Shown piece by piece: positions 43,326-52,515 of a DNA stretch of 64,000 bases (the stretch's first letter is position 1; each line of letters starts with the position of its first letter). Source of the stretch: AP-15 sp963703745 (GTDB taxonomy: Bacteria > Pseudomonadota > Alphaproteobacteria > ATCC43930 > CGMCC-115725); contig CAVPFL010000003.1 of the NCBI GenBank assembly GCA_963703745.1, positions 744,001-808,000 of the forward strand, read 5' to 3'. Position numbers and translations under genes: made by a program. Below the pieces are notes generated by a model. That model saw nothing but the letters and a program-made list of their open reading frames with translations, ran no database searches and was not told where the DNA came from.

Positions 43326-43997
43326 ATGTTAAAGGCGATACGAAAATTCGTCTTCGAAAGAAGAAGAGGCGGTGAGAGACAGCAGCCGGTCGTCGCGGAA
43401 CCCGGCTCGAGCGATCCATCGAGCAACTCCGATGTTCCGGATCCATCGAGCCACGCTGACCTTCCGTTGGAAGTTGCCGGATCTGGACCCGAGGAACCAT
43501 CCGAGATGCCGGTTCGTGGCCAAGTGAAATGGTTCAACGGCGCTAAGAGGTTCGGATTTGTTGAGCTCTCCGACGGGTCCGGCGACGTCTTCCTACATGT
43601 GAGCGTGCTCTCGCCGCTCGGCATCAGCACCGTACAACCAGGCGAAACGCTCGAGATGCGGGTGGCGACGGGGGAACGAGGTCCTGTGGTTATCGAGGTG
43701 ATCGGGGTCGACAGCAGCACGGCGGTCGCGTTGAAGCGTCCTCAAACGAGTTCTCCACCCCCGTACGACCGAGCGCTCTCGGGGCCGAGTGTCGAGGAGA
43801 CGGGTACCGTGAAGTGGTACAACGCTGTCAAGGGATTCGGCTTCATCACTCGGGATGGCGGTGGGAAGGATATTTTCGTGCACGCCTCCGCACTTCAGCG
43901 AGCGGGTATCGCGAGCCTCAGCGAGGGACAGCGCGTCGTCGTTGGCGTCATCGAGGGCCGCAAAGGACCGGAAGCCGGCTCGATCCAGCTAGGGTAG
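43326..43997 (+). CDS. Protein with two cold-shock domains
   Basis: The 223-residue protein has a charged Ser/Pro-rich N-terminus (about 1-60) and two cold-shock domains. The first (about 62-125) has GQVKWFNGAKRFGFVEL and DVFLHVSVL; the second (about 158-222) has GTVKWYNAVKGFGFITR and KDIFVHASAL. Both keep RNP1 (K-G/R-F-G-F) and RNP2 (VFLH/IFVH). Such double-CSD proteins bind single-stranded nucleic acid and are common in Alphaproteobacteria. GAGGG precedes the start. It converges on the sel operon and ends 24 bp from the 3' end of tRNA-Sec. Confidence 0.9.
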   Translation: MLKAIRKFVFERRRGGERQQPVVAEPGSSDPSSNSDVPDPSSHADLPLEVAGSGPEEPSEMPVRGQVKWFNGAKRFGFVELSDGSGDVFLHVSVLSPLGISTVQPGETLEMRVATGERGPVVIEVIGVDSSTAVALKRPQTSSPPPYDRALSGPSVEETGTVKWYNAVKGFGFITRDGGGKDIFVHASALQRAGIASLSEGQRVVVGVIEGRKGPEAGSIQLG

Positions 43998-44020
43998 CCG
44001 AAGCAAGCCTGCGACCGAGC

Positions 44021-44114
44021 TGGCGGAAGAGGCAGGAGTTGAACCTACCGAGGACGCCGAGCGCCCTCCAACGGATTTGAAGTCCGCGCGAGCCACCGGG
44101 CCCGATACTCTTCC
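44021..44114 (-). tRNA. selC: tRNA-Sec (selC), anticodon UCA
   Basis: The minus strand folds as a selenocysteine tRNA of 94 nt. The acceptor strands are GGAAGAG and CTCTTCC, then G and CCA. The anticodon loop is CTTCAAA in the stem CGGA/TCCG (anticodon TCA), with a very long variable arm (GGAGGGCGCTCGGCGTCC) and T arm GGTTCAACTCC. It starts 9 bp after the selB stop codon on the same strand, so it is almost certainly processed from the sel transcript. It reads UGA as Sec with SelB. Confidence 0.93.
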
Positions 44115-44123
44115 ACGCTCGGT

Positions 44124-46049
44124 TTAGCCGAAGACCTCGCGGCCACGCAACACGCTGCGAGCATCTCCCTCGCGTCGGGTCACCCCCATCTTATCGAGGT
44201 ACTCGAGAATCTGAATTGTCAGATTGCGCCCGACACCAGAGCAGTCCTTGAAGGTTGCGGCGGTGAAAGTGCCCTCGGGCGAGCCCTCGGCGAGTTCTTG
44301 GGCGATTTCAGCGAGGCGCGCCAACGTCTCCGGCAGAAAGAATCGGTTGTCGGCGACTTTGGCGACGCGGCCCAGCCGCTCGGCCCGGTTGAGGAAACGC
44401 TCGACCGCCTCGGGCTCGAGGGTGAGCGACGCGGCCAGCTCGCGCACGCGGGGCGGACGCAGATCCTCGACGGCGAGCAGCGGTCGAAACCGCTCCCACA
44501 ATCGCTCATCGGCTTGCGTCAGCCGCGGCCGGTGCTCGGGCAGCCGCCACACTGGGCCCTGGCGCATCACCCGGCCGGCCGCGGTCAGCGCGGCGAGTGC
44601 CGCCTCTAGCGCCGCTTCGGGCGCCAACGCCCGTAGCTGAGCAAGGAGGGCCGGCCGAGTAGGACCCAGCGCGTCGGGCTGCGCCTGATGCGATGCGGCC
44701 AGCGCAGCAACGACTTGGTCGCACAGGGCAGCCAATCGATCTGGCGTAACGGCAACCAGTGCACCCGCCGTCCCGACCCGCAAGAACCTGCCGGCACCAG
44801 TCAGACCGTCGAGCTGGGCTGGGGTCAGGTTTCGCGCCAGCGCGAAATCCCGCAGGGCGACGAGACCTTCGACCTCGAGGATGCGGAGGAGGGCCTGCGC
44901 CGGATCGGCTTCGGCGGTGGCTTCGAGCACCGCCAGCCGTGTCGGAAGCCGCCGGCCGCGCCGCGGCGGAAACGGATCGACGACGCGTCCTCCGGCCAGA
45001 GTGTGCCGGGCGGCGTGGTCGCGCAGCACGGCACGGTCGCCGTGGAGGGCGCCGATCGGCTGATCGAAATCGACTTGGACAAAGCCGGACCCGCCGGGGG
45101 CGAGCGTGCGGGCGGAGAGCACGGCGATGCGACCGACGATATCGGCCGTGCCGAGATGGAGATGGACCGGCAGCCCGTCGCGCAATGGTGCCTCTGCGAA
45201 GCGTGAGGCTCGCACAAAAAGATCGAGCCGCCGCGCCGGCGCGTGACGTTCCGGCGCCACGATCCAATCGCCGCGGCTCGGCTCGCGTCCCTCGGGGAAG
45301 GAGCCCGCGACATTGACGGCGCAACGCTCGCCGGCAGCGATCGTCTCGACCGCCCGGTTTTGCGAATGCAGCCCGCGCACGCGCACGGCGACGCCGCTCG
45401 GGCTGATTGACAGCCGCTCGCCGACCGTTACGGTGCCGGCCGCCACCGTACCGGTCACGACGAGCCCGATCCCGGGCAAGGTGAAGGCGCGGTCGATCGG
45501 CATGCGGAATAGGCCCGACGGGGGTGCCGCTGCGCGATTGCGCTCGGCAATGCGCGCGCTCTCCTGAAGATGACAGGTCAACGCCGCGACCCCTTCGCTG
45601 CTGCGGCTCGACACCGGAAAGATCGGACTGCCGGCAAACCCCGCCGCGGCGAGCAGCGCCTCGACCTCCTCGACGACAGCCCCGGTCCGGTCGCCTTCGA
45701 CCCGGTCGATCTTGGTGACGACGCCAGTGATCTCGGAGACTCCGATCAGTTCGAGGATGTCGAGGTGCTCCAATGTCTGCGGGCGCGGCCCGTCATCGGC
45801 GGCGACGACCAGCAATACTCGGTCGATCGACAGCATGCCGGCGAGCATGTTCGGCAGAAAGCGCTCGTGCCCCGGCACGTCGACAAAGCCGAGCTCGGTG
45901 CCGTCGGGCAATGTCGCATAGGCGAAGCCGAGATCGATCGTCAGCCCGCGCCGCTTTTCCTCCGGCAAACGGTCGGCGTCGACGCCGGTCAGCGCGCGGA
46001 CCAGCGCGGTCTTGCCGTGATCGATATGGCCTGCGGTCGCCAGGATCAT
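44124..46049 (-). CDS. selB: Selenocysteine-specific elongation factor SelB
   Basis: The 641-residue protein starts MILATAGHIDHGKTALVRALTG (G1), with DVPGHERF (G3), TKIDRVEG (G4), EF-Tu-like domains 2 and 3, and a C-terminal set of winged-helix domains (about 370-641) that bind the SECIS hairpin in mRNA. The end (TFKDCSGVGRNLTIQILEYLDKMGVT) matches the last winged helix. SelB delivers Sec-tRNA to UGA codons. The start is set by the ATGA overlap with selA at 46046-46049; an open frame upstream inside selA is not part of the gene. selC follows 9 bp downstream. Confidence 0.95.
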   Translation of the reverse strand: MILATAGHIDHGKTALVRALTGVDADRLPEEKRRGLTIDLGFAYATLPDGTELGFVDVPGHERFLPNMLAGMLSIDRVLLVVAADDGPRPQTLEHLDILELIGVSEITGVVTKIDRVEGDRTGAVVEEVEALLAAAGFAGSPIFPVSSRSSEGVAALTCHLQESARIAERNRAAAPPSGLFRMPIDRAFTLPGIGLVVTGTVAAGTVTVGERLSISPSGVAVRVRGLHSQNRAVETIAAGERCAVNVAGSFPEGREPSRGDWIVAPERHAPARRLDLFVRASRFAEAPLRDGLPVHLHLGTADIVGRIAVLSARTLAPGGSGFVQVDFDQPIGALHGDRAVLRDHAARHTLAGGRVVDPFPPRRGRRLPTRLAVLEATAEADPAQALLRILEVEGLVALRDFALARNLTPAQLDGLTGAGRFLRVGTAGALVAVTPDRLAALCDQVVAALAASHQAQPDALGPTRPALLAQLRALAPEAALEAALAALTAAGRVMRQGPVWRLPEHRPRLTQADERLWERFRPLLAVEDLRPPRVRELAASLTLEPEAVERFLNRAERLGRVAKVADNRFFLPETLARLAEIAQELAEGSPEGTFTAATFKDCSGVGRNLTIQILEYLDKMGVTRREGDARSVLRGREVFG

Positions 46050-47428
46050 GGCTTGGCCGGGGCGGGCGCCGGGAGCTGAGCGAGAAAGGCTGCCTCGTCC
46101 TCGAGGCAGCGCAGGTCGAGAAGAACGCGGCCTGCTTCGATACGCCCGATGACCGGGACCGGCAATGCGCGCAAGGCCCGGACCAGCGCCTCGACGGCAG
46201 CGCCCGATGGGCTGATCGGACACAGAGCTAACGCGGCGCTCGGCAACAGCGATACCGGCAATGCACCGCTGCCGATTTGGCTGCGGGTGTCGACCAGCAC
46301 GACCTCGGCGATGCCGTCGAGAGCTTCCGCGACCGCAGGTAACAAGCGTTGGCCCGCTGCGGCGATCTCGCTATGCGGACGGGTGAGCAGGCGCAGCGCC
46401 GGCAGACGCTCGGCCAGGCGGTCGGGATCGACGTAAAGGCGCAGGACTGCTTCGAGCGCCGCCAAGCGAATCTTGTCGAGGCGCAATGCGCGCTTCAGCG
46501 GGTTGCGCGCCAGCCGCGCGATCAGATCGGCGCGGCCAACAACGAGCCCCGCCTGCGGACCGCCCAACAATTTGTCGCCGCTAAAGGTGACGAGATCGGC
46601 GCCCTGTGCCAGCGCCTCCGCCGCGGTCGGCTCGTGCGGCAACCCCCAACGTTCGAGATCGACCAGCGAGCCGCTGCCAAGATCCTCGATAAAAGGTGCG
46701 CCATGTTCGTGGGCGAGGCCTGCGAGCTTCGCCGCCGAAACCGCGGCTGTGAAGCCTTGGATTGCGTAATTGCTAGTGTGCGCCTTGAGGATCAGCCCGG
46801 TCTGCGGTCCGATCGCCGCCGCGAAGTCGGCAAGATGCGTTCGGTTGGTTGTTCCGACCTCACGTAGCCGAGTGCCGGCGCGGGCCATGATGTCGGGCAG
46901 CCGAAACGAACCGCCGATCTCGATAAGCTCGCCGCGCGACACGATCGTTTCGCGTGCCTCCGCGAGTGTATTCAGGACCAGCACCAGTGCGCCGGCATTG
47001 TTGTTGACGGCGAGAGCCGCCTCGGCCCCGGTCAATCGGGTCAGCCAACCCGCAACGTGGTCATCCCGCTCGCCGCGCCTGCCGCTCGCGAGGTCGTATT
47101 CGAGGGTCGTCGGGTCGCGCATCGCCGCGGCCGCGGCGGTGATCGCCTCCTCGGGCAGCGGCGCGCGGCCGAGATTGGTGTGCAATACGGTCCCGGTCAG
47201 GTTGAAGACGCGGCGCTGAGATGGCTCCATAGTGCGGGCGAGCGAGGCGGCGCTCGCTTCGATAATTGCCGCCACCGAGCCGTCGGCACCGCACCGGCGC
47301 CGCTCGGCCAGCGCTGTCCTGACCGCGTCGAGGGTCAGCGGTCGCCCGTATTGAGCAATCAACGCGCCGCCCTCCTCGGATCGCAGGACGCGATCGACGG
47401 CCGGCAGCCCGACACGGCGCTCGGTCAT
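46046..47428 (-). CDS. selA: L-seryl-tRNA(Sec) selenium transferase SelA
   Basis: The 460-residue PLP enzyme converts Ser-tRNA(Sec) to Sec-tRNA(Sec) using selenophosphate. It shows the SelA landmarks: LPAVDRVLRSEEG at the N-terminus, NLTGTVLHTNLGRAPLP, AVNNNAGALVLVLNTLA, and the PLP-binding Lys in FSGDKLLGGPQAG (about residue 285). The start overlaps the selD stop (ATGA at 47425-47428); the longer open frame upstream lies within selD. The gene overlaps selB by 4 nt in the same way, so synthesis of the three proteins is coupled. Confidence 0.95.
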   Translation of the reverse strand: MTERRVGLPAVDRVLRSEEGGALIAQYGRPLTLDAVRTALAERRRCGADGSVAAIIEASAASLARTMEPSQRRVFNLTGTVLHTNLGRAPLPEEAITAAAAAMRDPTTLEYDLASGRRGERDDHVAGWLTRLTGAEAALAVNNNAGALVLVLNTLAEARETIVSRGELIEIGGSFRLPDIMARAGTRLREVGTTNRTHLADFAAAIGPQTGLILKAHTSNYAIQGFTAAVSAAKLAGLAHEHGAPFIEDLGSGSLVDLERWGLPHEPTAAEALAQGADLVTFSGDKLLGGPQAGLVVGRADLIARLARNPLKRALRLDKIRLAALEAVLRLYVDPDRLAERLPALRLLTRPHSEIAAAGQRLLPAVAEALDGIAEVVLVDTRSQIGSGALPVSLLPSAALALCPISPSGAAVEALVRALRALPVPVIGRIEAGRVLLDLRCLEDEAAFLAQLPAPAPAKP

Positions 47429-49650
47429 GACGCGACGGCAGGCTCGGGGAGCACGTCGGCTGCTCCCCGCTCGAGTTGGACCCTCGGCTCGCCGCCGGCT
47501 GCGTGGGTGACGAACCCGATCTCGGCCGCCCGGTAGCCGAGCCCCCCCAGCTCGGCAACGCACGCCGCCGCACAATCGGCGGAGACACCGGCGAGCAGGC
47601 CGCCGGCGGTCTGCGGATCGATCAGCAATGCCGCGAGCGGATCTGTCGAGCTGCTGCGGCCCGTGCCGAGAGCCGCTAGCGCCGCAATATTGTCGGCATG
47701 CAGCGAGCTGGTGATGCCGCGGCCGAAGAAGGACACGGCGCCGTCAAGCGCCGGTACTGCTTCGGGGTCGAGGACAGCATCCATATTCGACGCATGGAGC
47801 ATTTCGAGGAGATGACCGAGCAGGCCGAACCCGGTCACATCGGTGCAGGCGGTGGCGCGATATGCCAGCAGGCATTCGGCGGCCGGGCCGGCGGATTGCA
47901 CCATCGTCGCGATCGCGCCCTCGACGATCGGCGCCGGCGCCAGCCCGCGCGCGTCGGCCGCGAGGATCACACCGGTGCCGAGCGGCTTGGTCAGGACCAG
48001 CCGGTCGCCGGGGCGCAATCCGCCCTTGCGCAACAGCTTTCCGGGACGCGGCCGCCCGGTCACCGCGAAGCCGAGGGCCAGCTCGGCGCCCTCCGCGCTG
48101 TGCCCGCCGACCAGCACGGCCCCTGCCGCTTCGAGCACGTCGAGCCCACCGCGCAGCATGTGAAAGAGGTCGTGCTCGACGATTGGTGGCCGCGCCGGCG
48201 GCAGTGTGGCGATCGCCAGCGCGCTCTCCGGGGTGCCACCCATCGCGTAGATGTCGCCGAGCGCGTGGGTGGCGGCGATCCGTCCGAAGAGATAGGGGTC
48301 ATCGACCATAGCGCGGAAAAAATCGACGGTCTGCAATAGTGGCGGCGCACCCGGGAAGGAGATCAGCGCGGCATCGTCCGGGCTGTCGAGCCCGATCAAG
48401 ACCGCATCGCCTCCTGCCGGCTGTAATCGCTCCATGACGCGCGCGAGCACCATGGCCGGCACCTTGGCCGCACACCCGCCGCAGCGCATTGGGTCTTCGT
48501 CCTCGTCTGCGGCCATTTCCGGCAATTCGCGGTAGCGGCGCATCCAGCGTCGATCGATCCAGTCCTTGAGCCGCCACAACGATGCGCCGTAGCCAGCGAT
48601 CGGCCCGCGCGAGGCGATGGCGTGCGCGTCCCCGGTGCCGATCAGCGCCAGCCCGCGCCGCTGCGGGACCGCGCGTCGCGGCCGCCTCCCGGCCAATACG
48701 CGCCGCAAATTCGCGGCGAGCGGAGGGCCCTGGCGGACGGCGTAGACCCCGGCCTTCTCGCGCGGATGAGCGATCATCGTGGCGACGTCGCCGGTGGCGA
48801 AGATGCTGGGGTCACCGGTCGACCGAAGGGTTTCGTCGATCGTAATGAAGCCGTCTGAGGTCAGCGGCAACCCGGTTTCGGCGAGCCAAGGTGCGGCCCC
48901 CGCCTCGGTCACCCACAGGGCCTCGTCGAAGGCGATCCGCCTGTCGTCGTCGCAGATCAGCACGCCGGGCTTGACACGCACGATCTCGCTGTCGGTCAGC
49001 AGGGCGACCCGGCGCTCTGCGAGGATCCGCTCGAAGAGCCGGCGGACACGTCGGTTGTGTGAAGGAAGGAGCGCTTCCCGGGTCACTAAGGTAACCTCGA
49101 CCGCACCGGAGCACATTCCGGCGAGCCGATATTGCGCCGAAAGTGCGAGCTCGATGCCGCCGGCGCCGCCGCCGACCACCGCGAGGCGCAGCCTCGGCAT
49201 TTCCTGGGCGCGAGCGAGTAGTGCCTCCCACCGCCGAGCGAAATGGGCGATCGGCTTGACCGCGATCGTATGCTCGGCAGCGCCGGGGACATCGTCGGTC
49301 CGCGGCGCCGAACCGATGTCGATAGACAGCAGGTCGTAGCGGATCGGCGGGTGAGCACGGCACCGGACGAAATGCTCATTCCGGTCGAGGCCGATCGCCT
49401 CGTCGCGGATCAGCCGCGCCGCGGCAAAGCGCGCGAGTCGGCCGAGATCGATATGGCACTCCTCAAAGGAGTAATGCCCGGCGACATAGCCCGGCAGCAT
49501 GCCCGAATAGGGCGTCTCGACGTCGCGGCTGATCAACGTGACGCGCACACCCCGCATCGGCCGCATGCCAAAGCCCTTCAGCACGCGGACATGGGCGTGG
49601 CCGCCACCCACGAGGACGAGATCCTGAGTAATCGCCGTGCGCTGTTGCAT
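47425..49650 (-). CDS. selD: Fusion of an NADH-dehydrogenase-like flavoprotein with selenide,water dikinase SelD
   Basis: The 741-residue protein has two parts. Residues 1-about 365 form an NDH-2-like FAD/NAD(P) oxidoreductase: FAD motif LVLVGGGHAHV, SRDVETPYSGMLPGYVAG, NAD motif LAVVGGGAGGIE, and IFATGDVA. Residues about 395-741 are SelD: active-site MRCGGCAAKV with a Cys (not Sec), then FFRAMVDDPYLFGRIAATHA, LGDIYAMGG, VGGHSAEG, TDVTGFGLLGHL and IDPQTAGGLL. SelD makes selenophosphate from selenide and ATP; the flavoprotein half may supply reducing power for selenium reduction. Such fusions are known in several lineages. It is the first gene of the sel operon. Start chosen at MQQRTAITQDLVLVGGG; upstream codons overlap the divergent gene. 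Confidence 0.93.
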   Translation of the reverse strand: MQQRTAITQDLVLVGGGHAHVRVLKGFGMRPMRGVRVTLISRDVETPYSGMLPGYVAGHYSFEECHIDLGRLARFAAARLIRDEAIGLDRNEHFVRCRAHPPIRYDLLSIDIGSAPRTDDVPGAAEHTIAVKPIAHFARRWEALLARAQEMPRLRLAVVGGGAGGIELALSAQYRLAGMCSGAVEVTLVTREALLPSHNRRVRRLFERILAERRVALLTDSEIVRVKPGVLICDDDRRIAFDEALWVTEAGAAPWLAETGLPLTSDGFITIDETLRSTGDPSIFATGDVATMIAHPREKAGVYAVRQGPPLAANLRRVLAGRRPRRAVPQRRGLALIGTGDAHAIASRGPIAGYGASLWRLKDWIDRRWMRRYRELPEMAADEDEDPMRCGGCAAKVPAMVLARVMERLQPAGGDAVLIGLDSPDDAALISFPGAPPLLQTVDFFRAMVDDPYLFGRIAATHALGDIYAMGGTPESALAIATLPPARPPIVEHDLFHMLRGGLDVLEAAGAVLVGGHSAEGAELALGFAVTGRPRPGKLLRKGGLRPGDRLVLTKPLGTGVILAADARGLAPAPIVEGAIATMVQSAGPAAECLLAYRATACTDVTGFGLLGHLLEMLHASNMDAVLDPEAVPALDGAVSFFGRGITSSLHADNIAALAALGTGRSSSTDPLAALLIDPQTAGGLLAGVSADCAAACVAELGGLGYRAAEIGFVTHAAGGEPRVQLERGAADVLPEPAVAS

Positions 49651-49660
49651 CGTCGCCACT

Positions 49661-50119
49661 ATGCCCGAGCGCTCTTCGGAAGACGAGTGGAGCCGCGATG
49701 TGGTCGCGCTGCTATTCCCTGATAGACGGGAAGATACCGCGAAAACCAAGTTCACTACGACGCATTTAATATTTGGTTGCTACGATGATGGGAGCGCGAT
49801 CGCTCGGAAGAGTAAACCGCACCCTATCCGATTGGTTGACGTTTACGGGCAAGGCCTCATAGAGCCCAACAGTCAACCGGGTGTGACAAGCGGGCATGTG
49901 GTAAACTCTCGATTAGAATATAGATGGAATCATGATCTGCGATGGGATGGCCACTCAAGTATCATTATCGGTCGAGAAGTCAAGTCCCATGCAATAGGAG
50001 AATATAACTTTCGCGTGATCGTGGTGGGAGATGAAATAGAAAAATTTAATGAATTGGTGATTCGCGTCGAAGAACCAACCGTGCTCATCCGGTTAACACC
50101 CAAGGACGCCATATCTTGA
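49661..50119 (+). CDS. Hypothetical protein, AT-rich, divergent from selD
   Basis: About 152 residues if started at ATG 49661. From 49740 on the DNA is much more AT-rich than its surroundings, and the product (THLIFGCYDDGSAIARKSKP, YNFRVIVVGDEIEKFNELVI) looks like a beta-rich C-terminal domain. The first 25 codons are GC-rich and may be accidental, so the true gene may be 5'-truncated. No family recognised. It probably came by transfer. Confidence 0.35.
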   Translation: MPERSSEDEWSRDVVALLFPDRREDTAKTKFTTTHLIFGCYDDGSAIARKSKPHPIRLVDVYGQGLIEPNSQPGVTSGHVVNSRLEYRWNHDLRWDGHSSIIIGREVKSHAIGEYNFRVIVVGDEIEKFNELVIRVEEPTVLIRLTPKDAIS

Positions 50120-50512
50120 TCACGTCTCGGCTCGGGGGAGGCTCGGCGACCTTTGGTTCCGTACGCGGCCAATCATCCTGCGGCGGAGCACAGGGCGGGA
50201 AACCACAAATAGGCCCTCCATGCCCTCGATCACCGCGGCTGGGGGCGCTGCCCCGGTCGTCAACATCTCGATCCGGCGGGATGGTGGCAGGAGCCAGCGA
50301 CCACCGACAGCACGATATCGATGAAACGCTCCATCGAGGCCCTCAAGATTTAGTAGCTTTGGGTGTCAACCGGACAAGCATGGAACCAACCAATGCCCAT
50401 GATGGTTTAATTTGTGCGAACGGCGATCATTCTCGCCACTCGATCGCACCGATTTTCGAGCGGAAGCCACCACCATAACAATTGATCAACCATCTTCTGG
50501 CATACCGAGGGC
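50120..50512. other. Intergenic stretch without a supported gene
   Basis: About 390 bases after the AT-rich hypothetical gene. No frame has a ribosome site or known product, and no repeat was recognised here. Confidence 0.4.
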
Positions 50513-50731
50513 ATGCCAGAAGAGCACTCGTTGACGTTGCGCCGGACCGATCAGGCCCGGCAAGCCGCGGATATGGCTGTTGAACATCCGGGCCAGGTCT
50601 TCCTGCGACTTGTCGTTGCGCTCATGAAGCGCCCAGCTTCGCGCATGCCAAGCCGCGCCGAGCTGGCGCGTGCCGCGCTGGGCGTCATCTTGCGCTTGGT
50701 GACCTGGTGGATCGGGTTGTTTTTACGCTAA
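50513..50731 (+). CDS. Small hypothetical protein with C-terminal membrane helix
   Basis: 72 residues with HSLTLRRTDQARQAADMAVE at the N-terminus and RAALGVILRLVTWWIGLFL as a membrane helix. The RRTDQAR start and single C-terminal helix recall small alphaproteobacterial proteins of unknown function. The start codon is uncertain. It lies among remnants. Confidence 0.3.
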   Translation: MPEEHSLTLRRTDQARQAADMAVEHPGQVFLRLVVALMKRPASRMPSRAELARAALGVILRLVTWWIGLFLR

Positions 50732-50741
50732 GGTCGGGGCG

Positions 50742-50837
50742 ATGCAGCTCGACCTGACGGAGGAGGAGATGCTCGCGCTCCTCAACTTGCTGACGGAGAC
50801 GATTGAGACCGATCGCCCTGACGGGCGCGCCTCCTGA
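50742..50837 (+). pseudogene. 5' remnant of a small conserved hypothetical gene
   Basis: ATG 50742 opens MQLDLTEEEMLALLNLLTET then IETDR and stops after 31 codons. The usual family I recall continues with a YPLSPRIR segment, so the copy appears truncated after codon 25. Confidence 0.35.
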
Positions 50838-50910
50838 GCCGCCGCAAACTCGGCCGCCACGAAGTGGCCGCCCGCGGCCTTGAAGCCTTGAAGGTGCGTC
50901 TGCTACATAA

Positions 50911-50957
50911 TTCCGCAAATCCGCCGAACAGGGAGCCAGAATCGGCGATCAGGGAAT
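50911..50957 (-). repeat. Second copy of the TTCCCTGTTCG repeat block
   Basis: The minus strand reads ATTCCCTGATCGCCGAT, then TCCCTGTTCGGCGGATTT, the same motif and spacing as at 42910-42972. Confidence 0.5.
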
Positions 50958-51057
50958 CCAACCGCTCGAGCACAGAAGGCTGTTGTCGCCGCCGACGGGA
51001 TGGCCAGCACCTACCGCGTTTGTGCTAGGCTCTCTTCACTCAGAGGGAGATCGAAGG

Positions 51058-51519
51058 ATGACCGAGGCCAAGCTCGCTCCAAACCTTCCCGGCTGGATGG
51101 CGGAGCATGCAAATCGGTACCTTTCCAGCGGCGGCATCGACGGGCACCTATACAAAATTACCCCGCCGGGCCACCCGGAGATGACGGTACCCGCTTTATT
51201 GCTGACCACGATCGGCCGAAAATCGGGAGAGCGGTTCATCTTCCCATTGTTCTACGGGAAAACTGGAGACGGTTATCTCGTGGTCGCCTCGAAGGGCGGT
51301 GCGCCGCAACATCCGGGCTGGTACCGCAACCTGCTCGCCAACCCGGATGTCGACTTGCAAGTCGGGACCATGAAGCTGAAGGCACGGGCGAGGACCGCCA
51401 CCGGTGAGGAGCGCGCGCGGTTGTGGGAAAAGGCGCTAGAGTTCTGGCCGCCCTACGCCGACTACCAGCGCAAGACCGAGCGCGAGATCCCCGTGGTCGT
51501 GCTGGATCCCGTCCCCTAA
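51058..51519 (+). CDS. DUF385 / deazaflavin (F420)-dependent nitroreductase-like protein
   Basis: The 153-residue protein matches the Ddn-like split-barrel family: PALLLTTIGRKSGERFIFPLFY, GDGYLVVASKGGAPQHPGWYRNLLANPDVDLQVG and ARLWEKALEFWPPYADYQRKT. Members use F420H2 or other flavin cofactors to reduce quinones or nitro groups. Whether this organism makes F420 is not shown here. The start follows GAAGG; an upstream start at 50983 lacks one. It is 46 bp before the NHL gene in the same direction. Confidence 0.85.
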   Translation: MTEAKLAPNLPGWMAEHANRYLSSGGIDGHLYKITPPGHPEMTVPALLLTTIGRKSGERFIFPLFYGKTGDGYLVVASKGGAPQHPGWYRNLLANPDVDLQVGTMKLKARARTATGEERARLWEKALEFWPPYADYQRKTEREIPVVVLDPVP

Positions 51520-51565
51520 GCAGCAGAAGGACTGTGGTAATCATTTTTTCGGGAGGAAGACAGCA

Positions 51566-52438
51566 ATGGCGCAAGTCGGTACAGGCAAATATACCTACGA
51601 GCTAGTCCGCGATTTTCTCAAATCGCCCGACGGAGAACCGTTCGGGCTAGTTAGCCGGGTGGCGACAGATGCGCAGGACCGCATCTACGTGTTCCAGCGC
51701 CGGGATCCTCCGGTCGTGGTCTTCGACCGCGAGGGTAAGTATCTCGGCGCCTGGGGCAGCGGCGAGGTCACCGACCCGCACGGCCTGAAGATCGTGGGTG
51801 ACGTGGTCTACACGACCGATCGCTCCGACTCGGTCGCGAAGTCGTTCACCTTGGATGGCAAGCCGCTGTTGGAGCTAGGCCGGCGCGGCCAACACTCGGA
51901 TACCGGCAACGTTACCAACTGGCTGGCGGAGCGGGCGGCGGGTCCGTTCAACCACCCGACCGAGATGATGGTCCACCCCAACGGCGACATCTATGTGACC
52001 GACGGCTACCGCAACGCGCGGGTGCACCGCTTTACGCGCGACGGCCAGCTCGTTAAATCGTGGGGTGCGCCGGGCAAGGCCGCGGGCCAGTTCCACCTGC
52101 CGCACAGCATCGCGTTCGACGACGACGGCAAGCTTTATGTGGCCGATCGATCGAACAAGCGCATCCAGATCTTCACGCCCGACGGCGAATTCATCGGCCA
52201 ATGGACCGGCATGGGCGGCCCCAACGACGTCTCCCGCGGCAAGGACGGCAATTTCTACATCGCCGAGCAGGAAGACGACGGCAAGCCAGCCTATATCTGC
52301 GTCCGCGACGGACAAGGAAATGTGCTGGCCCGCATGGAGAGCCGCCACGTCCACGGCGTTGGTGTCGACTCGCGTGGCGACATCTACGCCGGACTGACCC
52401 AGGAACGCAGCGTCGACAAGTTCGTGCGAACAGGCTGA
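51566..52438 (+). CDS. NHL-repeat beta-propeller protein
   Basis: The 290-residue protein is made of NHL/peptidylamidoglycolate-lyase-like blades: RVATDAQDRIYVFQRRDPPV, FNHPTEMMVHPNGDIYVTDG, FHLPHSIAFDDDGKLYVADR, GGPNDVSRGKDGNFYIAEQ and VHGVGVDSRGDIYAG. No signal peptide. Proteins of this group are often paired with catabolic genes and may be lactonases or binding proteins; the role here is unknown. GGAGGA precedes the ATG. Confidence 0.8.
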   Translation: MAQVGTGKYTYELVRDFLKSPDGEPFGLVSRVATDAQDRIYVFQRRDPPVVVFDREGKYLGAWGSGEVTDPHGLKIVGDVVYTTDRSDSVAKSFTLDGKPLLELGRRGQHSDTGNVTNWLAERAAGPFNHPTEMMVHPNGDIYVTDGYRNARVHRFTRDGQLVKSWGAPGKAAGQFHLPHSIAFDDDGKLYVADRSNKRIQIFTPDGEFIGQWTGMGGPNDVSRGKDGNFYIAEQEDDGKPAYICVRDGQGNVLARMESRHVHGVGVDSRGDIYAGLTQERSVDKFVRTG

Positions 52439-52515
52439 ACGATGGCCCCCCTCACCCAGCTCCGGCTAAGCTCGGCTGCGCCTCGCCAAGCCTACACAAC
52501 CCTCTCCCCCGAATG

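Noticed and set aside
46050..46223. N-terminal extension of SelB by 58 codons
   Set aside because: It overlaps selA coding sequence in another frame, is Arg/Pro-rich and lacks a ribosome site; ATG 46049 gives the canonical MILATAGHIDHGKT start.
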